From an uncultured Clostridia bacterium (GTDB taxonomy: Bacteria > Bacillota > Clostridia > Christensenellales > UBA1242), in the NCBI GenBank assembly GCA_934749845.1, contig CAKVHQ010000011.1, positions 1 to 37,433 of the forward strand: a DNA stretch of 37,433 bases, written 5' to 3'. Positions 24,553 to 33,369 of this stretch are shown here, piece by piece. Under the pieces are notes generated by a model that saw only the letters and a list, made by a program, of their open reading frames with translations, searched no databases and had not been told where the DNA came from. The position numbers and the translations under genes are program-made. How positions within the stretch are numbered: the stretch's first letter is position 1; the number at the start of each line of letters is the position of its first letter.

Positions 24553-27099
24553 CTATGCATCAAACCAAGTTTTTCCGCAAGAAATGTCCACAACAAGTGG
24601 AACATTAAGTTTAACCACATTTTCCATGCAGTCCTTTAAAATTTGTTTGATAATTTCTTTTTCTTCACTAACTGCATCAACGATAAGTTCATCGTGAATT
24701 TGCAATATTAGTTTACTTTTTAAATTTCTGTTTTGAATTTCTTTTTCAACGCAAATCATAGCCTTTTTAATTATGTCCGAGGCAGTTCCTTGAAGTGGCA
24801 TATTCATGCTTACCCTTTCCCCAAACATACGCATTTGATAGTTTTGAGATTTAAGTTCATCAACTTTTCTGCGTCTGTTAAACAAGGTTTGGGCGTAGCC
24901 TTTTTCCTTTGCAAGCAAGACGCAACCTTCCATAAAACTTTTAACTGTTGGATATGTTTCAAAGTATTTATTTAAATATTCCTTTGCTTCGTATGGTGGG
25001 ATATTCAAATTAGCCGACAATCCATATTCACTTATGCCATAAATAATTCCAAAGTTAACCGCCTTTGCTTTTCTTCGTTGCTCGTAAGTTACTTGGTCAA
25101 ACGGAACGCCAAAAACATCAGCAGCCGTTTTTGTGTGAATATCAAGTCCGTTATTATAAGCGTCAACAAGTTTTGGGTCGTTTGAATAGTGAGCCAAAAT
25201 TCTTAACTCTATTTGCGAATAATCGGCACTAATAATATAGCCATCAGGAGTTCTTGGAATAAATAGTTGTCGCAACTTTCTTCCCTCTTCGGTTTTCACT
25301 GGAATGTTTTGAAGATTTGGCTCTGTGCTTGATAGTCTTCCAGTTGAAGTTAGTGTTTGATTGAACACTGTGTGAATTAAGTCGTTTGAGTCAAGCATTT
25401 TTTCAAAATCAAGCAAATAGGTGTTGTATAGCTTAACAACTTTTCTGTACTCCAAAATTTTTTCAACAACAGGATGAGCACCTTTTAATTTTTCCAAAAT
25501 ATCCACGCCTGTTCCCGCATTTTTCTTTGGCTTTGTTAAAAGCAATTTGTCAAACAAAACTTCAGCAACTTGTTTTGGAGAATTAACATTAAACTGCATT
25601 CCTGCAAGTTCATAAATTTCTTGAAGAAGCACATCAATTTTAACTTTATATTCCATTATGAACTGGCTTAAAAGTTGCTTGTTTATTTTAAAGCCTGCAT
25701 TTTCCATGTTATACAAAACTTTAACAAGTGGAAATTCTAAATTATAATAAAGCGACTCCATTTCGTCTTCTTTTAGTTGCTTGGAAAATTTGCTGTACGC
25801 TTCACATAAAAAGCAACCTATAGAGTTAGAGTCAAAATCAAACTCTGCCAAATAAAAGTCTATTTTTTCATTACCTTTTTTGCTTCCATTAACCAAATAA
25901 CTGCCAATGCAAACATCAAACAAAACGCCATTAAGTGAAATGTTAAAGCCATCTAAAAAGTGCATTAAACTTTTTGTGTTAAAGCATATTTTTTTATAAT
26001 TGTCGTTTTCCAAAATTGGCTTTAACTGCATTAAAACAGTATTAAGACTCAGTCCAAATAAGGTTTGCTGTTCTTCACATTTAATAATGTATTCAGTGTA
26101 ATTATCAAACGCAATATGAACATCTTTATCAATATAAATTCCAAAAGTCTTGTCCTCTACAAAATTTGAAATAAAACTGTTTAATTGAGATAAATTCTCA
26201 ATAATTTTTATTTCCGTTTTTTTTCTGCCAGCACTTTCTACATTATCAATAAAAATATTGCTTCTTGAAAGTAGCGAATTAAATTCGTAATATGCAAAAA
26301 GTTTGTAAACAGGATAGCCAAACGGAAAGTCAAATTTAAGGTCATCAAGCGAAACATCAACCATAATATTTGAATTTATTGTTGCAAGAGTTTTGCTCAT
26401 GTATGCACTTGTTTTTCCATCAAGCAGTTTGTCTTTTAGTTTTCCTTTTATATTTTCAATATTATTATAAAGATTGTCTATGTTGTCGTAGGTTTGAATT
26501 AAATTTAGAGCAGTTTTTTCGCCCACACCCATTACCCCAGGAATATTATCGCTGGCATCTCCCATAAGTGCTTTAAGTTCAACAATTTGATAAGGCTTTA
26601 AACCCATTTTTTCTTGCAAAGTTTGTTCGGTCATAACATCAACTTCCGTTACGCCTTTTTTTGTTAAATGAACTTCAGTTGAAGAGTCGATAAGTTGAAG
26701 CAAATCTCTATCTCCACTTAATATCACGGTTGGAATATTAAATTTTTTTGCGATAGAACCAATTAGGTCGTCCGCCTCCACTCCCATCTGTTCAACAATA
26801 AAAATATTCATTGCTTTTAAAATATTTTTTAATGGAGCAAGTTGGTCGGCAAGTTCAACTGGCATGCTTTTTCTTGTTCCCTTATAGTCTTCGTAAATGT
26901 CGTTTCTAAAAGTTCGCTTTGCAGCATCAAAACAAATTGCCATATATTGAGGCTTTTCGGTTATGATAATCTTGGTTAAAATATTGCAAAAGCCGTAAAT
27001 AGCATTGCAGTATTCTCCGTTTTTATTTGTCAAAATTGGCAAGGCGTAAAATGCTCTGTTTATGATGCTATTTCCGTCTATAATAACAAGTTTGTCCAT
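24553..27099 (-). CDS. polA: DNA polymerase I
   Basis: 848 residues. It removes RNA primers and fills gaps in replication and repair. The 5'-3' exonuclease domain (about 1-285) contains VIIDGNSIINRAFYALP and LSGDRDLLQL. The polymerase domain has DYSQIELRILAHYS, the O-helix KAVNFGIIYGIS and the catalytic QIHDELIVD. The middle 3'-5' exonuclease domain lacks the acidic DEDD pattern (IDKDVHIAFDNYTEY where DxE is expected), so proofreading should be absent, as in other Firmicutes Pol I. I take the ATG at 27099, with GGGAGAG in front; an ATG 4 codons earlier overlaps that site. Confidence 0.97.
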   Translation of the reverse strand: MDKLVIIDGNSIINRAFYALPILTNKNGEYCNAIYGFCNILTKIIITEKPQYMAICFDAAKRTFRNDIYEDYKGTRKSMPVELADQLAPLKNILKAMNIFIVEQMGVEADDLIGSIAKKFNIPTVILSGDRDLLQLIDSSTEVHLTKKGVTEVDVMTEQTLQEKMGLKPYQIVELKALMGDASDNIPGVMGVGEKTALNLIQTYDNIDNLYNNIENIKGKLKDKLLDGKTSAYMSKTLATINSNIMVDVSLDDLKFDFPFGYPVYKLFAYYEFNSLLSRSNIFIDNVESAGRKKTEIKIIENLSQLNSFISNFVEDKTFGIYIDKDVHIAFDNYTEYIIKCEEQQTLFGLSLNTVLMQLKPILENDNYKKICFNTKSLMHFLDGFNISLNGVLFDVCIGSYLVNGSKKGNEKIDFYLAEFDFDSNSIGCFLCEAYSKFSKQLKEDEMESLYYNLEFPLVKVLYNMENAGFKINKQLLSQFIMEYKVKIDVLLQEIYELAGMQFNVNSPKQVAEVLFDKLLLTKPKKNAGTGVDILEKLKGAHPVVEKILEYRKVVKLYNTYLLDFEKMLDSNDLIHTVFNQTLTSTGRLSSTEPNLQNIPVKTEEGRKLRQLFIPRTPDGYIISADYSQIELRILAHYSNDPKLVDAYNNGLDIHTKTAADVFGVPFDQVTYEQRRKAKAVNFGIIYGISEYGLSANLNIPPYEAKEYLNKYFETYPTVKSFMEGCVLLAKEKGYAQTLFNRRRKVDELKSQNYQMRMFGERVSMNMPLQGTASDIIKKAMICVEKEIQNRNLKSKLILQIHDELIVDAVSEEKEIIKQILKDCMENVVKLNVPLVVDISCGKTWFDA

Positions 27100-27147
27100 T
27101 TTCTCTCCCATTTTCTTATGAATTTACTTTAACACAATTTTATAAAT

Positions 27148-28647
27148 TTAAAAAGAATTATTAACTCTAAGTGCTTTTGGATAGGCATTTTTAAGTTTAC
27201 CATCTACGATTTTAAATCCACCCAGCGCATAGCCTGACGCCTTAATAACGCCATAGCCTTTTTGACCGCAACAATATGAAATAAGGTCTTTGCTTTCACA
27301 CACTTCAAAAAGAGTTAGTTCCTCGCCTTTTGCATATTTTTTTAAAAATTCACTTGTATAGTTTAAGTCAAAATAGTTTTTAAAAAATGTTGAGTAAGCA
27401 CTAAAAAATTGATGATGAACTTCTAATCTATCTTTAACAATTTCGCCCAAAATTACACCTTGACAAATAGTCCTAATACCGGTTAAATTTAAGGCTTGTT
27501 CTTGCTTTTTTATTATGCAAATTTGTTCGCCATTTTTGTTTAAAAGGTAGTCGCTTAATTCAAAATTTGAATTAAGATTTTCGCTTATAAAATTTTTAAT
27601 AATTTTAAGTTCGCTATCTTGAACTTGCAGTTGCTTTTGTTTGCGAGAATTTGCTAAAGACACATTTTGCTCTTCTTTTTTTAGCACTGCCACAAACTGA
27701 CCTTCCCCTTTTGCGTAAAACGGAAAGAAATGATGAGTGCTGGCTAGTTCCAAATTATCGTTTAGTGTTTTTCCGCCAACTGTAAATTTAATAACATCAT
27801 CGCAAACAGGCATAATTTTATAATTAAATGTTTTTGAAAAACTATCCACCACTTGCTCGTTTTCGATTAAATTAAATGTGCAGGTTGAATAAACTAGTGT
27901 TCCGCCACTTTTTAACATTTCGTTAGCGTACTTCAAAATTTCCAACTGTCTAGTTTGATTGTAAAATTTTAGGTTGCTGTTCCACTCTTTTATTGCCAAG
28001 TTGTCTTTCCTAAACATTCCTTCGCCACTGCATGGTGCATCAACAAAAATATAGTCAAAAATGCCTTTAAAATTATTAGCCAAGTTTTGTGGAGTTTCAT
28101 TCAAAACTATACAATTTTTTATGCCCAATCTTTCAATATTAGAGAACAACACTTTTGCTCTTGAAAAGTTAATTTCGTTGCTAACTAAAAGCCCCGTATT
28201 ATTCATTAGCGAAGCAATTTGAGTTGATTTGCCACCCGGACTAGCACACAAATCTAGCACCAATTTATTTTGAAAATCGAGATTTTTTACACTTGCAACC
28301 GGAATCATGCTTGATGGTTCTTGAACATAAAATGCTCCGCTTTGATGCAATATAGAGTTGCCCAATTTTTGCTCATTTTCAACATAGTAGCAATTTTCAA
28401 AATAAGGAATTTTTTCAAAGTTTTGATAAAAATCTTTAATTAAATCACTGTTCCCTTTTAAATTGTTAAATCTAACGCCCTTAACAGAAGGTTTTCCAAA
28501 ACATTCAATATATTTTGCTAAATTATCTTTTTCAAACTGATTTTCAAAATCGCATAAAAAATCTTGTGGCAAAGTTAATTTGTCACTATTTTTTTCACTA
28601 AAATTTTTTGATTTTGCTTGAAAAAAACTATGTTTATTTTTACTCAC
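27148..28647 (-). CDS. RsmF-type rRNA (cytosine-C5) methyltransferase
   Basis: 499 residues of the NOL1/NOP2/Sun class. The SAM-binding DLCASPGGKSTQIA motif, the cysteine of DAPCSGEGMFRK and the catalytic cysteine in YSTCTF are present. A C-terminal PUA-like extension (about 300-499) is characteristic of RsmF/YebU. It methylates a cytosine of 16S rRNA. The start codon is GTG with no Shine-Dalgarno; an extended -10 box TGaTATACT ends 6 bases upstream, so the message is probably leaderless. polA follows 48 bases downstream without a terminator. Confidence 0.9.
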   Translation of the reverse strand: MSKNKHSFFQAKSKNFSEKNSDKLTLPQDFLCDFENQFEKDNLAKYIECFGKPSVKGVRFNNLKGNSDLIKDFYQNFEKIPYFENCYYVENEQKLGNSILHQSGAFYVQEPSSMIPVASVKNLDFQNKLVLDLCASPGGKSTQIASLMNNTGLLVSNEINFSRAKVLFSNIERLGIKNCIVLNETPQNLANNFKGIFDYIFVDAPCSGEGMFRKDNLAIKEWNSNLKFYNQTRQLEILKYANEMLKSGGTLVYSTCTFNLIENEQVVDSFSKTFNYKIMPVCDDVIKFTVGGKTLNDNLELASTHHFFPFYAKGEGQFVAVLKKEEQNVSLANSRKQKQLQVQDSELKIIKNFISENLNSNFELSDYLLNKNGEQICIIKKQEQALNLTGIRTICQGVILGEIVKDRLEVHHQFFSAYSTFFKNYFDLNYTSEFLKKYAKGEELTLFEVCESKDLISYCCGQKGYGVIKASGYALGGFKIVDGKLKNAYPKALRVNNSF

Positions 28648-28653
28648 ATAAAA

Positions 28654-28659
28654 AGTATA
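28654..28659 (-). promoter_or_regulatory. -10 box placing the transcript start at the rsmF GTG
   Basis: TATACT preceded by TGA (extended -10), 6 bases from the GTG start. The -35 is T-rich and poor. Confidence 0.55.
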
Positions 28660-28700
28660 TCAAATTTTAATCAAAACAAAAAAAGATTTAGCAAAATAAG

Positions 28701-28737
28701 TAACTTTATTAGCAAAAGTTATAAGCAAAACTTATAA
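28701..28737. repeat. Overlapping inverted repeats between the divergent rsmF and folD promoters
   Basis: TAACTTT/AAAGTTA (28701-28707 with 28715-28721) and TTATAAG/CTTATAA (28719-28725 with 28731-28737) share bases 28719-28721, so only one can pair at a time. They lie between two outward promoters, where a regulator could act on both. The biological role is not known. Confidence 0.4.
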
Positions 28738-28767
28738 TCGCCAAAACATTTAGGTATAATTATAAAA

Positions 28768-28796
28768 TTGACTAAAAACGCTAATTGGAGTAAAAT
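28768..28796 (+). promoter_or_regulatory. Promoter placing the transcript start at the folD ATG
   Basis: TTGACT (28768-28773), 17-base spacer, TAAAAT (28791-28796), then 6 bases to the ATG at 28803. A second -10-like box is at 28755-28760. Confidence 0.7.
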
Positions 28797-28802
28797 TATA
28801 GT

Positions 28803-29660
28803 ATGGAAATAATTGATGGAAAAATGGTGGCTACAAACTTAAAACAATCACTAGCCAAACACTTACAAACTAATTACTTACAAAAAGGCAAACAAGTGCC
28901 AACACTAGCATGCATTTTGGTTGGAGATGACCCAGCAAGCGAGGTGTATGTTAAGAACAAAGAAAAGGCATGCAAACTTGTTGGAATGAACTCTATAATA
29001 AAAGTTTTGCCAGCGTCTGCAACAAATGAGCAAGTTGGCGATGTTATTGATAAGTTTAACATAGACGAAAATGTTTCGGGAATACTGCTTCAACTTCCCC
29101 TTCCAAAACATTTAAACGAAAACCAACTAATCAATAAAATTTTGCCAGAAAAAGATGTTGACTGTTTAACCGAACAAAACCTTGGGAAACTATTATCTAA
29201 TCATCACATAATTGCTCCCTGCACCGCAAGTGGAATAATAAAACTGCTTGATGAGTATAACATTCAAATTGAAGGCAAAAGAGCTATTGTTGTTGGAAGA
29301 AGTCTTTTGGTTGGAAAAAGCGTGGCAAACTTGCTTGAACAACGAAACGCCACCGTAACAATCTGCCACTCTAAAACTAAAAATTTGGCAGAAATTACAA
29401 GCCAAGCGGACATTTTAGTTGTTGCGATTGGTAAGCCAAGATTTATCACTGCCAACATGGTTAAGCCTAATGCTGTTGTGATTGATGTTGGAATAAATCG
29501 TTTAGACGAAGGTCTTGTTGGAGATGTCGACTTTGAGTTGGTTAAACAAAAGGCGTCATACATCACTCCTGTTCCCGGCGGAGTTGGACCCATGACTATT
29601 GCAGAACTTTTAAATAACACTTTAATTTTGCATGAGCAAAAAGAGCAAAATAAAGAATAA
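28803..29660 (+). CDS. folD: Bifunctional methylenetetrahydrofolate dehydrogenase/cyclohydrolase
   Basis: 285 residues. FolD interconverts 5,10-methylene-, methenyl- and 10-formyl-tetrahydrofolate. The catalytic region YVKNKEKACKLVG (Y49, K53), LLQLPLP, the NAD(P) site VVGRSLLVGKSVANLL and the closing PVPGGVGPMTIAELLNNT are all intact. A GGAG 14 bases before the ATG is too far to be a normal ribosome site, and the -10 box ends 6 bases before the ATG, so a leaderless message is likely. The gene ends at a bidirectional terminator shared with tRNA-Leu. Confidence 0.97.
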   Translation: MEIIDGKMVATNLKQSLAKHLQTNYLQKGKQVPTLACILVGDDPASEVYVKNKEKACKLVGMNSIIKVLPASATNEQVGDVIDKFNIDENVSGILLQLPLPKHLNENQLINKILPEKDVDCLTEQNLGKLLSNHHIIAPCTASGIIKLLDEYNIQIEGKRAIVVGRSLLVGKSVANLLEQRNATVTICHSKTKNLAEITSQADILVVAIGKPRFITANMVKPNAVVIDVGINRLDEGLVGDVDFELVKQKASYITPVPGGVGPMTIAELLNNTLILHEQKEQNKE

Positions 29661-29679
29661 AAATAAATTTAAAGATATA

Positions 29680-29708
29680 AAAAAAGCCAACCATAAGGTT
29701 GGTTTTTT
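29680..29708. terminator. Bidirectional terminator between folD and tRNA-Leu
   Basis: Stem CCAACC/GGTTGG (29687-29692 with 29697-29702), loop ATAA, flanked by an A run on the left and a T run on the right, so it works in both directions for the two convergent genes. Confidence 0.85.
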
Positions 29709-29794
29709 GGTGCGGGAAACAAGATTTGAACTTGCATGGACTTTCGCCCACAAATACCTGAAACTTGCGCGTCTGCCAATTCCGCCATTCCCGC
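29708..29794 (-). tRNA. tRNA-Leu, anticodon CAG
   Basis: 87 bases including an encoded CCA. The acceptor arms GCGGGAA/TTCCCGC pair fully. The anticodon stem CAAGT/ATTTG encloses loop TTCAGGT (anticodon CAG). A class II variable arm GGGC-GAAA-GTCC and a T arm GCAAG-TTCAAAT-CTTGT follow. The G18-G19 region GGAATTGG is present in the D arm. It is solitary, with its own promoter at 29806-29834. Confidence 0.95.
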
Positions 29795-29805
29795 AAAGCA
29801 TTTTC

Positions 29806-29834
29806 ATTTTAAAATAAAAATTACCTTTTGTAAA
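29806..29834 (-). promoter_or_regulatory. Promoter of tRNA-Leu
   Basis: TTTACA (29829-29834), 17-base spacer, TAAAAT (29806-29811), 11 bases before the mature 5' end. Confidence 0.7.
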
Positions 29835-29871
29835 TCTTTTTTTAAAAAATAATACAAAATTTAAAATCAAG

Positions 29872-29900
29872 TTGTTATTTTGCTTTAATATTGCTACAAT
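29872..29900 (+). promoter_or_regulatory. Promoter placing the transcript start at the SpoU methylase ATG
   Basis: TTGTTA (29872-29877), 17-base spacer, TACAAT (29895-29900), then 6 bases to the ATG at 29907. Confidence 0.7.
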
Positions 29901-29906
29901 AAATTT

Positions 29907-30659
29907 ATGAAATTTAAACGATATGACAAAAAAATGGAATATTCATACACTTTTGGTCAGTTTCCAACAATAGAACTAATTAAAAGCGGAAAAGCAAAAT
30001 TGATTGCCTTGATTTTGCATGAACATTTAACCAAAAATGACGAAATTGAAAAGGTTATTGCTTTTGCAAAACAAAACAAAGTTGAAGTAATAACTTCATC
30101 AAAGCAAATTGAAGCATTAAGTGGAAAAGAAAATTGCTACATTGTTGGTGTTTTTGAAAAGTATAGCGACTGCTTAAAAAACGGAAATCATGTTGTTTTG
30201 GTTAGCCCAAGCGACAGTGGAAATTTGGGAACAATTATAAGAACTATGCTTGGTTTGGGACTAGAAAATTTAGCAATAATAATGCAAGGGAAAAAAACTA
30301 ATAATTCTAGCGAACTTGAAAAAACTAACACCAGCGTTGATATTTTTAATCCAAAGGTTATCAGGGCAAGTATGGGAAGCATCTTTAATATTAACATTCA
30401 GGTCTTCCCCACCTTTAGCGACTATCAGCAAAAATTTAAAAACACTTGTTATGCATTTTGCCTAGAGGGTTCAACACCATTAAAATTAGTTGAAAAGAAA
30501 AAGGACAACTTTTCACTTGTGTTTGGAAATGAATCGACTGGCTTGCCAAACGAAATAATTAAAAAATGCATTCCGGTTAGAATTGAGCAAACAAACAAAA
30601 TTGATAGTTTTAATTTGGCAATCTCGGTTGCGATTGGGCTATACGAGTTTTCAAAATAG
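29907..30659 (+). CDS. SpoU/TrmH family RNA methyltransferase
   Basis: 250 residues. An N-terminal substrate-recognition domain (about 1-85) precedes the knotted SPOUT domain. Motif 1 reads SPSDSGNLGTIIRTMLGLG, where the arginine is the usual catalytic residue; motif 2 is VFGNESTGLP; motif 3 is DSFNLAISVAIGLYEF. It should 2'-O-methylate a tRNA or rRNA ribose; the target is not predictable. There is no ribosome site and the -10 box ends 6 bases before the ATG, so the message is likely leaderless. The small ORF follows by 8 bases. Confidence 0.9.
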   Translation: MKFKRYDKKMEYSYTFGQFPTIELIKSGKAKLIALILHEHLTKNDEIEKVIAFAKQNKVEVITSSKQIEALSGKENCYIVGVFEKYSDCLKNGNHVVLVSPSDSGNLGTIIRTMLGLGLENLAIIMQGKKTNNSSELEKTNTSVDIFNPKVIRASMGSIFNINIQVFPTFSDYQQKFKNTCYAFCLEGSTPLKLVEKKKDNFSLVFGNESTGLPNEIIKKCIPVRIEQTNKIDSFNLAISVAIGLYEFSK

Positions 30660-30667
30660 GAGTTATT

Positions 30668-30856
30668 ATGACAGAAAATGATTTATTAAAATTAAGTGAA
30701 TACTTTGACGAAAAAATAACATTGAGCGATTTTACATTGGAAGAATTGGAAGAAATGGTTAGCGATTTAAAACTTGAAAAAGACGCTTTTAAACAAAAAT
30801 ATTTCGATTTTTATGACGATGTTAAACATAGTTCGTTAAAAAAACAAGACTGGTAA
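30668..30856 (+). CDS. Small acidic protein downstream of the SpoU methylase
   Basis: 62 residues, strongly charged and probably helical (SDFTLEELEEMVSDLKLEKDAF), with no cysteine, signal or membrane segment. AGGAGTTATT sits in front of the ATG, and the gene lies 8 bases behind the methylase, so it is the second gene of that transcript. Its stop codon is inside a terminator hairpin. The family is unknown. Confidence 0.7.
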   Translation: MTENDLLKLSEYFDEKITLSDFTLEELEEMVSDLKLEKDAFKQKYFDFYDDVKHSSLKKQDW

Positions 30857-30873
30857 AACTAGTCTTGTTTTTC
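30838..30873. terminator. Bidirectional terminator overlapping two stop codons
   Basis: Nearly continuous stem AACAAGACT.../...AGTCTTGTT (about 30843-30854 with 30858-30869), with A and T runs outside. It serves the small ORF and the convergent SGNH gene; both stop codons lie within it. Confidence 0.85.
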
Positions 30874-31566
30874 AATATATTTAGCAATAATTTTGGCTAT
30901 GAAGGCATGTCCCTTATCGTTTGGGTGAATTCCATCTTCACAGATATAAGACAAAAAATCGTTTTGCAACAATATTGGCGACCTATAATCTAAAAATTGA
31001 CATTTAGTTTTTGAAACAACTTTAACCAAAGTGTTATTAAAACTTTCTTGATGACGAGAAAGATTTGAAACATCATTTTTTAAAAATTCAAGAATTTTTT
31101 CTTTATCATATTTTTTGCAAATAATGTTATCGAAAAATCTTTTGCTATCAATAGGAAAAATTGAGTTTACAATCACTTTTGCGTTGTATGACCTAAAATA
31201 ATAAATCATCTCGCCTAATATTTTTTCAAACTCTTTAATTTCCGTTTTAGGAAAATGTTTTGCGTTTGGATCTTGTTCAACTTTTAGCCAATCATAGTCA
31301 GCGTCATTTCCACCAAGAGCAATTACTACAACATTTTGTTTTTCTTTTTCAAACAAACTAACTGCCCTTTCGTGAAATTTTTTTTCATATGCTCTTTTAA
31401 GAGTTTGACCAAAAACGGATAAATTATGAATTTTACAATTATAACTATTCTCTATTAAATCAATGGCACTATGTTCTATTTTTTTAATTTCTTGATTTTG
31501 ATAGAAGAAGCCACGGCAAATTGAATCGCCAATAACAATTATATTATAATTCGATAAATCTTTCAT
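30859..31566 (-). CDS. SGNH/GDSL-family hydrolase
   Basis: 235 residues. Block I IVIGDSICRG carries the nucleophile S15, block II glycine is in SVFGQTL, block III is ALGGNDADYD (oxyanion Asn), and block V is DGIHPNDKGH with the catalytic Asp and His. No signal peptide is visible, so it is probably cytosolic. The substrate (ester, acetylated sugar or lipid) cannot be told. The ATG at 31566 has TTGGAG upstream; an in-frame GTG two codons earlier is less likely. It sits 19 bases after degV in one unit. Confidence 0.88.
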   Translation of the reverse strand: MKDLSNYNIIVIGDSICRGFFYQNQEIKKIEHSAIDLIENSYNCKIHNLSVFGQTLKRAYEKKFHERAVSLFEKEKQNVVVIALGGNDADYDWLKVEQDPNAKHFPKTEIKEFEKILGEMIYYFRSYNAKVIVNSIFPIDSKRFFDNIICKKYDKEKILEFLKNDVSNLSRHQESFNNTLVKVVSKTKCQFLDYRSPILLQNDFLSYICEDGIHPNDKGHAFIAKIIAKYIEKQD

Positions 31567-31585
31567 AAACACTCCAAGTAAAGAA

Positions 31586-32428
31586 CTAATCTTTACTATT
31601 TATGTATAAAATCCCTAATGTGTATTCTCCGCAATGACTACTAATTGTAGCACCTGCATGAGTGGTATAAATGTTTTTAAAGCCTGCTTGTTTAAGTGCG
31701 TTAACTGCATTTTCAACCATTTCGTCTGTGGCAACAGTGTATGTTACAAAAGCAACATCAAGGTCTGGATTATTAAATTCTTTTAATGTGTCTTTGCAAT
31801 ATTCATTAACTACCTTTTCCATTGTTCCACGATATTTATGGTAAGAACCCATTTTACCATTTCTTACAATAATTTGTGGTTTAATGCCAAGCAAATTTGC
31901 ACCAAATAATGCTAGGCTAGAGCATCTTCCGCCCTTATACAAATAGTTGAGCTTTTTAAGCACAAAACTTGCTTGAACAAAAGGTACTTTTTCTTCAACC
32001 TTTTTTACAATATCTTCTGGTTTCAAACCAATCTTAACAAGTTTTTGTGCATAAATTGCAAGCAAAGCAATTCCTGTTGAAAGCGATTTTGAATCTACAA
32101 CAAAAACATTTTTAAAATTTTTGCTTGCATTTTTTGCATTACTGCAAGCCGAACTTATTTCACTGCTGAGCGAAACATGAATAATTGCATCATAGTTTTC
32201 CAGCAACTTTGCAAAATGTTCGTTATATTGTTCTTCGTTAACTGCACTTGTTTTTGGCAAAAATTTTGTTTTTTCCACATAATCAAAAATTTCTTGTGGC
32301 ATAATTTCGCCATCTAATTTTGCTTCTTCTCCAAGTAATATTGTAAAAGGAATTGTATGTATATCATATTTTGTTAACAAATCCTTTGGTAAATCTATTG
32401 TACTTTCTGATGATATTGCTATTTTCAT
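31586..32428 (-). CDS. DegV family fatty acid-binding protein
   Basis: 280 residues, the normal length. DegV/FakB proteins hold a fatty acid for FakA kinase to phosphorylate. ISSESTIDLP, KTSAVNEEQY, VSLSSEISSACSNA and the C-terminal HAGATISSHCGEYTLGI lipid-pocket segment match the family. No fakA is in this window. AGGAGATAATT precedes the ATG. It is likely the first gene of a two-gene unit with the SGNH hydrolase, which could fit lipid recycling, but that is inference. Confidence 0.92.
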   Translation of the reverse strand: MKIAISSESTIDLPKDLLTKYDIHTIPFTILLGEEAKLDGEIMPQEIFDYVEKTKFLPKTSAVNEEQYNEHFAKLLENYDAIIHVSLSSEISSACSNAKNASKNFKNVFVVDSKSLSTGIALLAIYAQKLVKIGLKPEDIVKKVEEKVPFVQASFVLKKLNYLYKGGRCSSLALFGANLLGIKPQIIVRNGKMGSYHKYRGTMEKVVNEYCKDTLKEFNNPDLDVAFVTYTVATDEMVENAVNALKQAGFKNIYTTHAGATISSHCGEYTLGILYINSKD

Positions 32429-32521
32429 AATTATCTCCTTTTGGCATTTATAGTATAATCAATTCGCATACTAAAATAATCCTATTTAACAAAAATGGCA
32501 AGATACTATAATTTTCTTGAA

Positions 32522-32548
32522 AGTAGAGTCGTTTTTTAAAACTCTACT
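32522..32548. repeat. Inverted repeat upstream of the XRE regulator
   Basis: AGTAGAGT/ACTCTACT (32522-32529 with 32541-32548), loop of 11. Neither strand has a T run after it, so it is not a terminator. It lies about 40 bases before the -35 of the regulator gene and could be an operator. Confidence 0.4.
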
Positions 32549-32584
32549 CGCTGTAGAATTTGACATAATCTGCAATAAAATTGG

Positions 32585-32613
32585 TTGATTTTTGCTATTT
32601 AAAGTGATATTAT
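32585..32613 (+). promoter_or_regulatory. Promoter placing the transcript start at the XRE gene ATG
   Basis: TTGATT (32585-32590), 17-base spacer, TATTAT (32608-32613), then 7 bases to the ATG at 32621. Confidence 0.68.
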
Positions 32614-32620
32614 AGTGTAT

Positions 32621-33304
32621 ATGGAAAACATAGAAGAATTCAAAAAAACAGTTGCAGAAAACTTAATAAAATATAGAAAAACCGCCAATTTAACACAACT
32701 TGAACTTGCCGAAAAACTTAATTATTCCGACAAAGCGGTTTCAAAGTGGGAGCGAGGCGAATCTATCCCAGACATATGGGTGCTAAAGGAAATTGCCGAC
32801 ATTTACTCTATTTCTGTTGATGATTTAATCAACAAGGCTAACAAAGGGCAAGAAAAAGTTCCATTTTCAATTAAGCGTGCGTTTAAAAACAAGCGTACAA
32901 TTATCACCTTGCTCTCTGCCGGACTTGTTTGGCTAATTGCAAGCATAGCTTTTGTTATAATGCAATTTACAAATCACTCAAGTATTGCCTACCTATCATT
33001 TATCTACGCAATTCCTGTTTCGAGCATTGTTTGCTTGGTGTTTAGTTGTATATGGGCAAAAAAATGGGTTAGCGGAATATTTGCAACTTTAATTATTTGG
33101 GGCACATTTTTATCAGTATTTTTATCAATTTCAAAAACAAACTTTTGGCTAATATTTATAATTGCAATTCCACTTCAAATTTTAACTATACTATGGTTTT
33201 TCTTGCTTAAAGAAACAACAAAAATCAAGTGGCATTTCAAGCGAACAAGCAAAGTTAAAAAAACAGAACAACTTGACGAACAAAGCACCGAAAATGAACA
33301 ATAA
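32621..33304 (+). CDS. XRE-family regulator with four-helix membrane domain
   Basis: 227 residues. The N-terminal helix-turn-helix (about 8-65; LIKYRKTANLTQLELAEKLNYSDKAVSKWERGESIPD) is a clear HTH_3 domain. A basic linker is followed by four membrane helices (about 92-115, 119-143, 150-172 and 176-198) and a charged tail. The protein is therefore a membrane-tethered DNA-binding protein, a layout known in Firmicutes sensors of envelope stress. No ribosome site precedes the ATG; the -10 box ends 7 bases before it. It stands alone, with a terminator directly after the stop. Confidence 0.88.
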   Translation: MENIEEFKKTVAENLIKYRKTANLTQLELAEKLNYSDKAVSKWERGESIPDIWVLKEIADIYSISVDDLINKANKGQEKVPFSIKRAFKNKRTIITLLSAGLVWLIASIAFVIMQFTNHSSIAYLSFIYAIPVSSIVCLVFSCIWAKKWVSGIFATLIIWGTFLSVFLSISKTNFWLIFIIAIPLQILTILWFFLLKETTKIKWHFKRTSKVKKTEQLDEQSTENEQ

Positions 33305-33333
33305 AACTCTATCACACGATAGAGTTTTTTATT
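33303..33333 (+). terminator. Terminator of the XRE gene
   Basis: Ten-base-pair stem (33304-33313 with 33318-33327), loop ACAC, T-rich tail; its left arm starts at the stop codon. Confidence 0.82.
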
Positions 33334-33369
33334 TAAAAAATTAAGTTTTTATTTAAAAACAAAATCAAC

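Noticed and set aside
24540..24620. N-terminal extension of the YkvI-like protein
   Set aside because: It overlaps polA, has no ribosome site, and the ATG at 24539 has an ideal one.
29596..29870. Three short reading frames across the tRNA-Leu region
   Set aside because: They overlap the tRNA and the bidirectional terminator, lack ribosome sites and resemble no protein.
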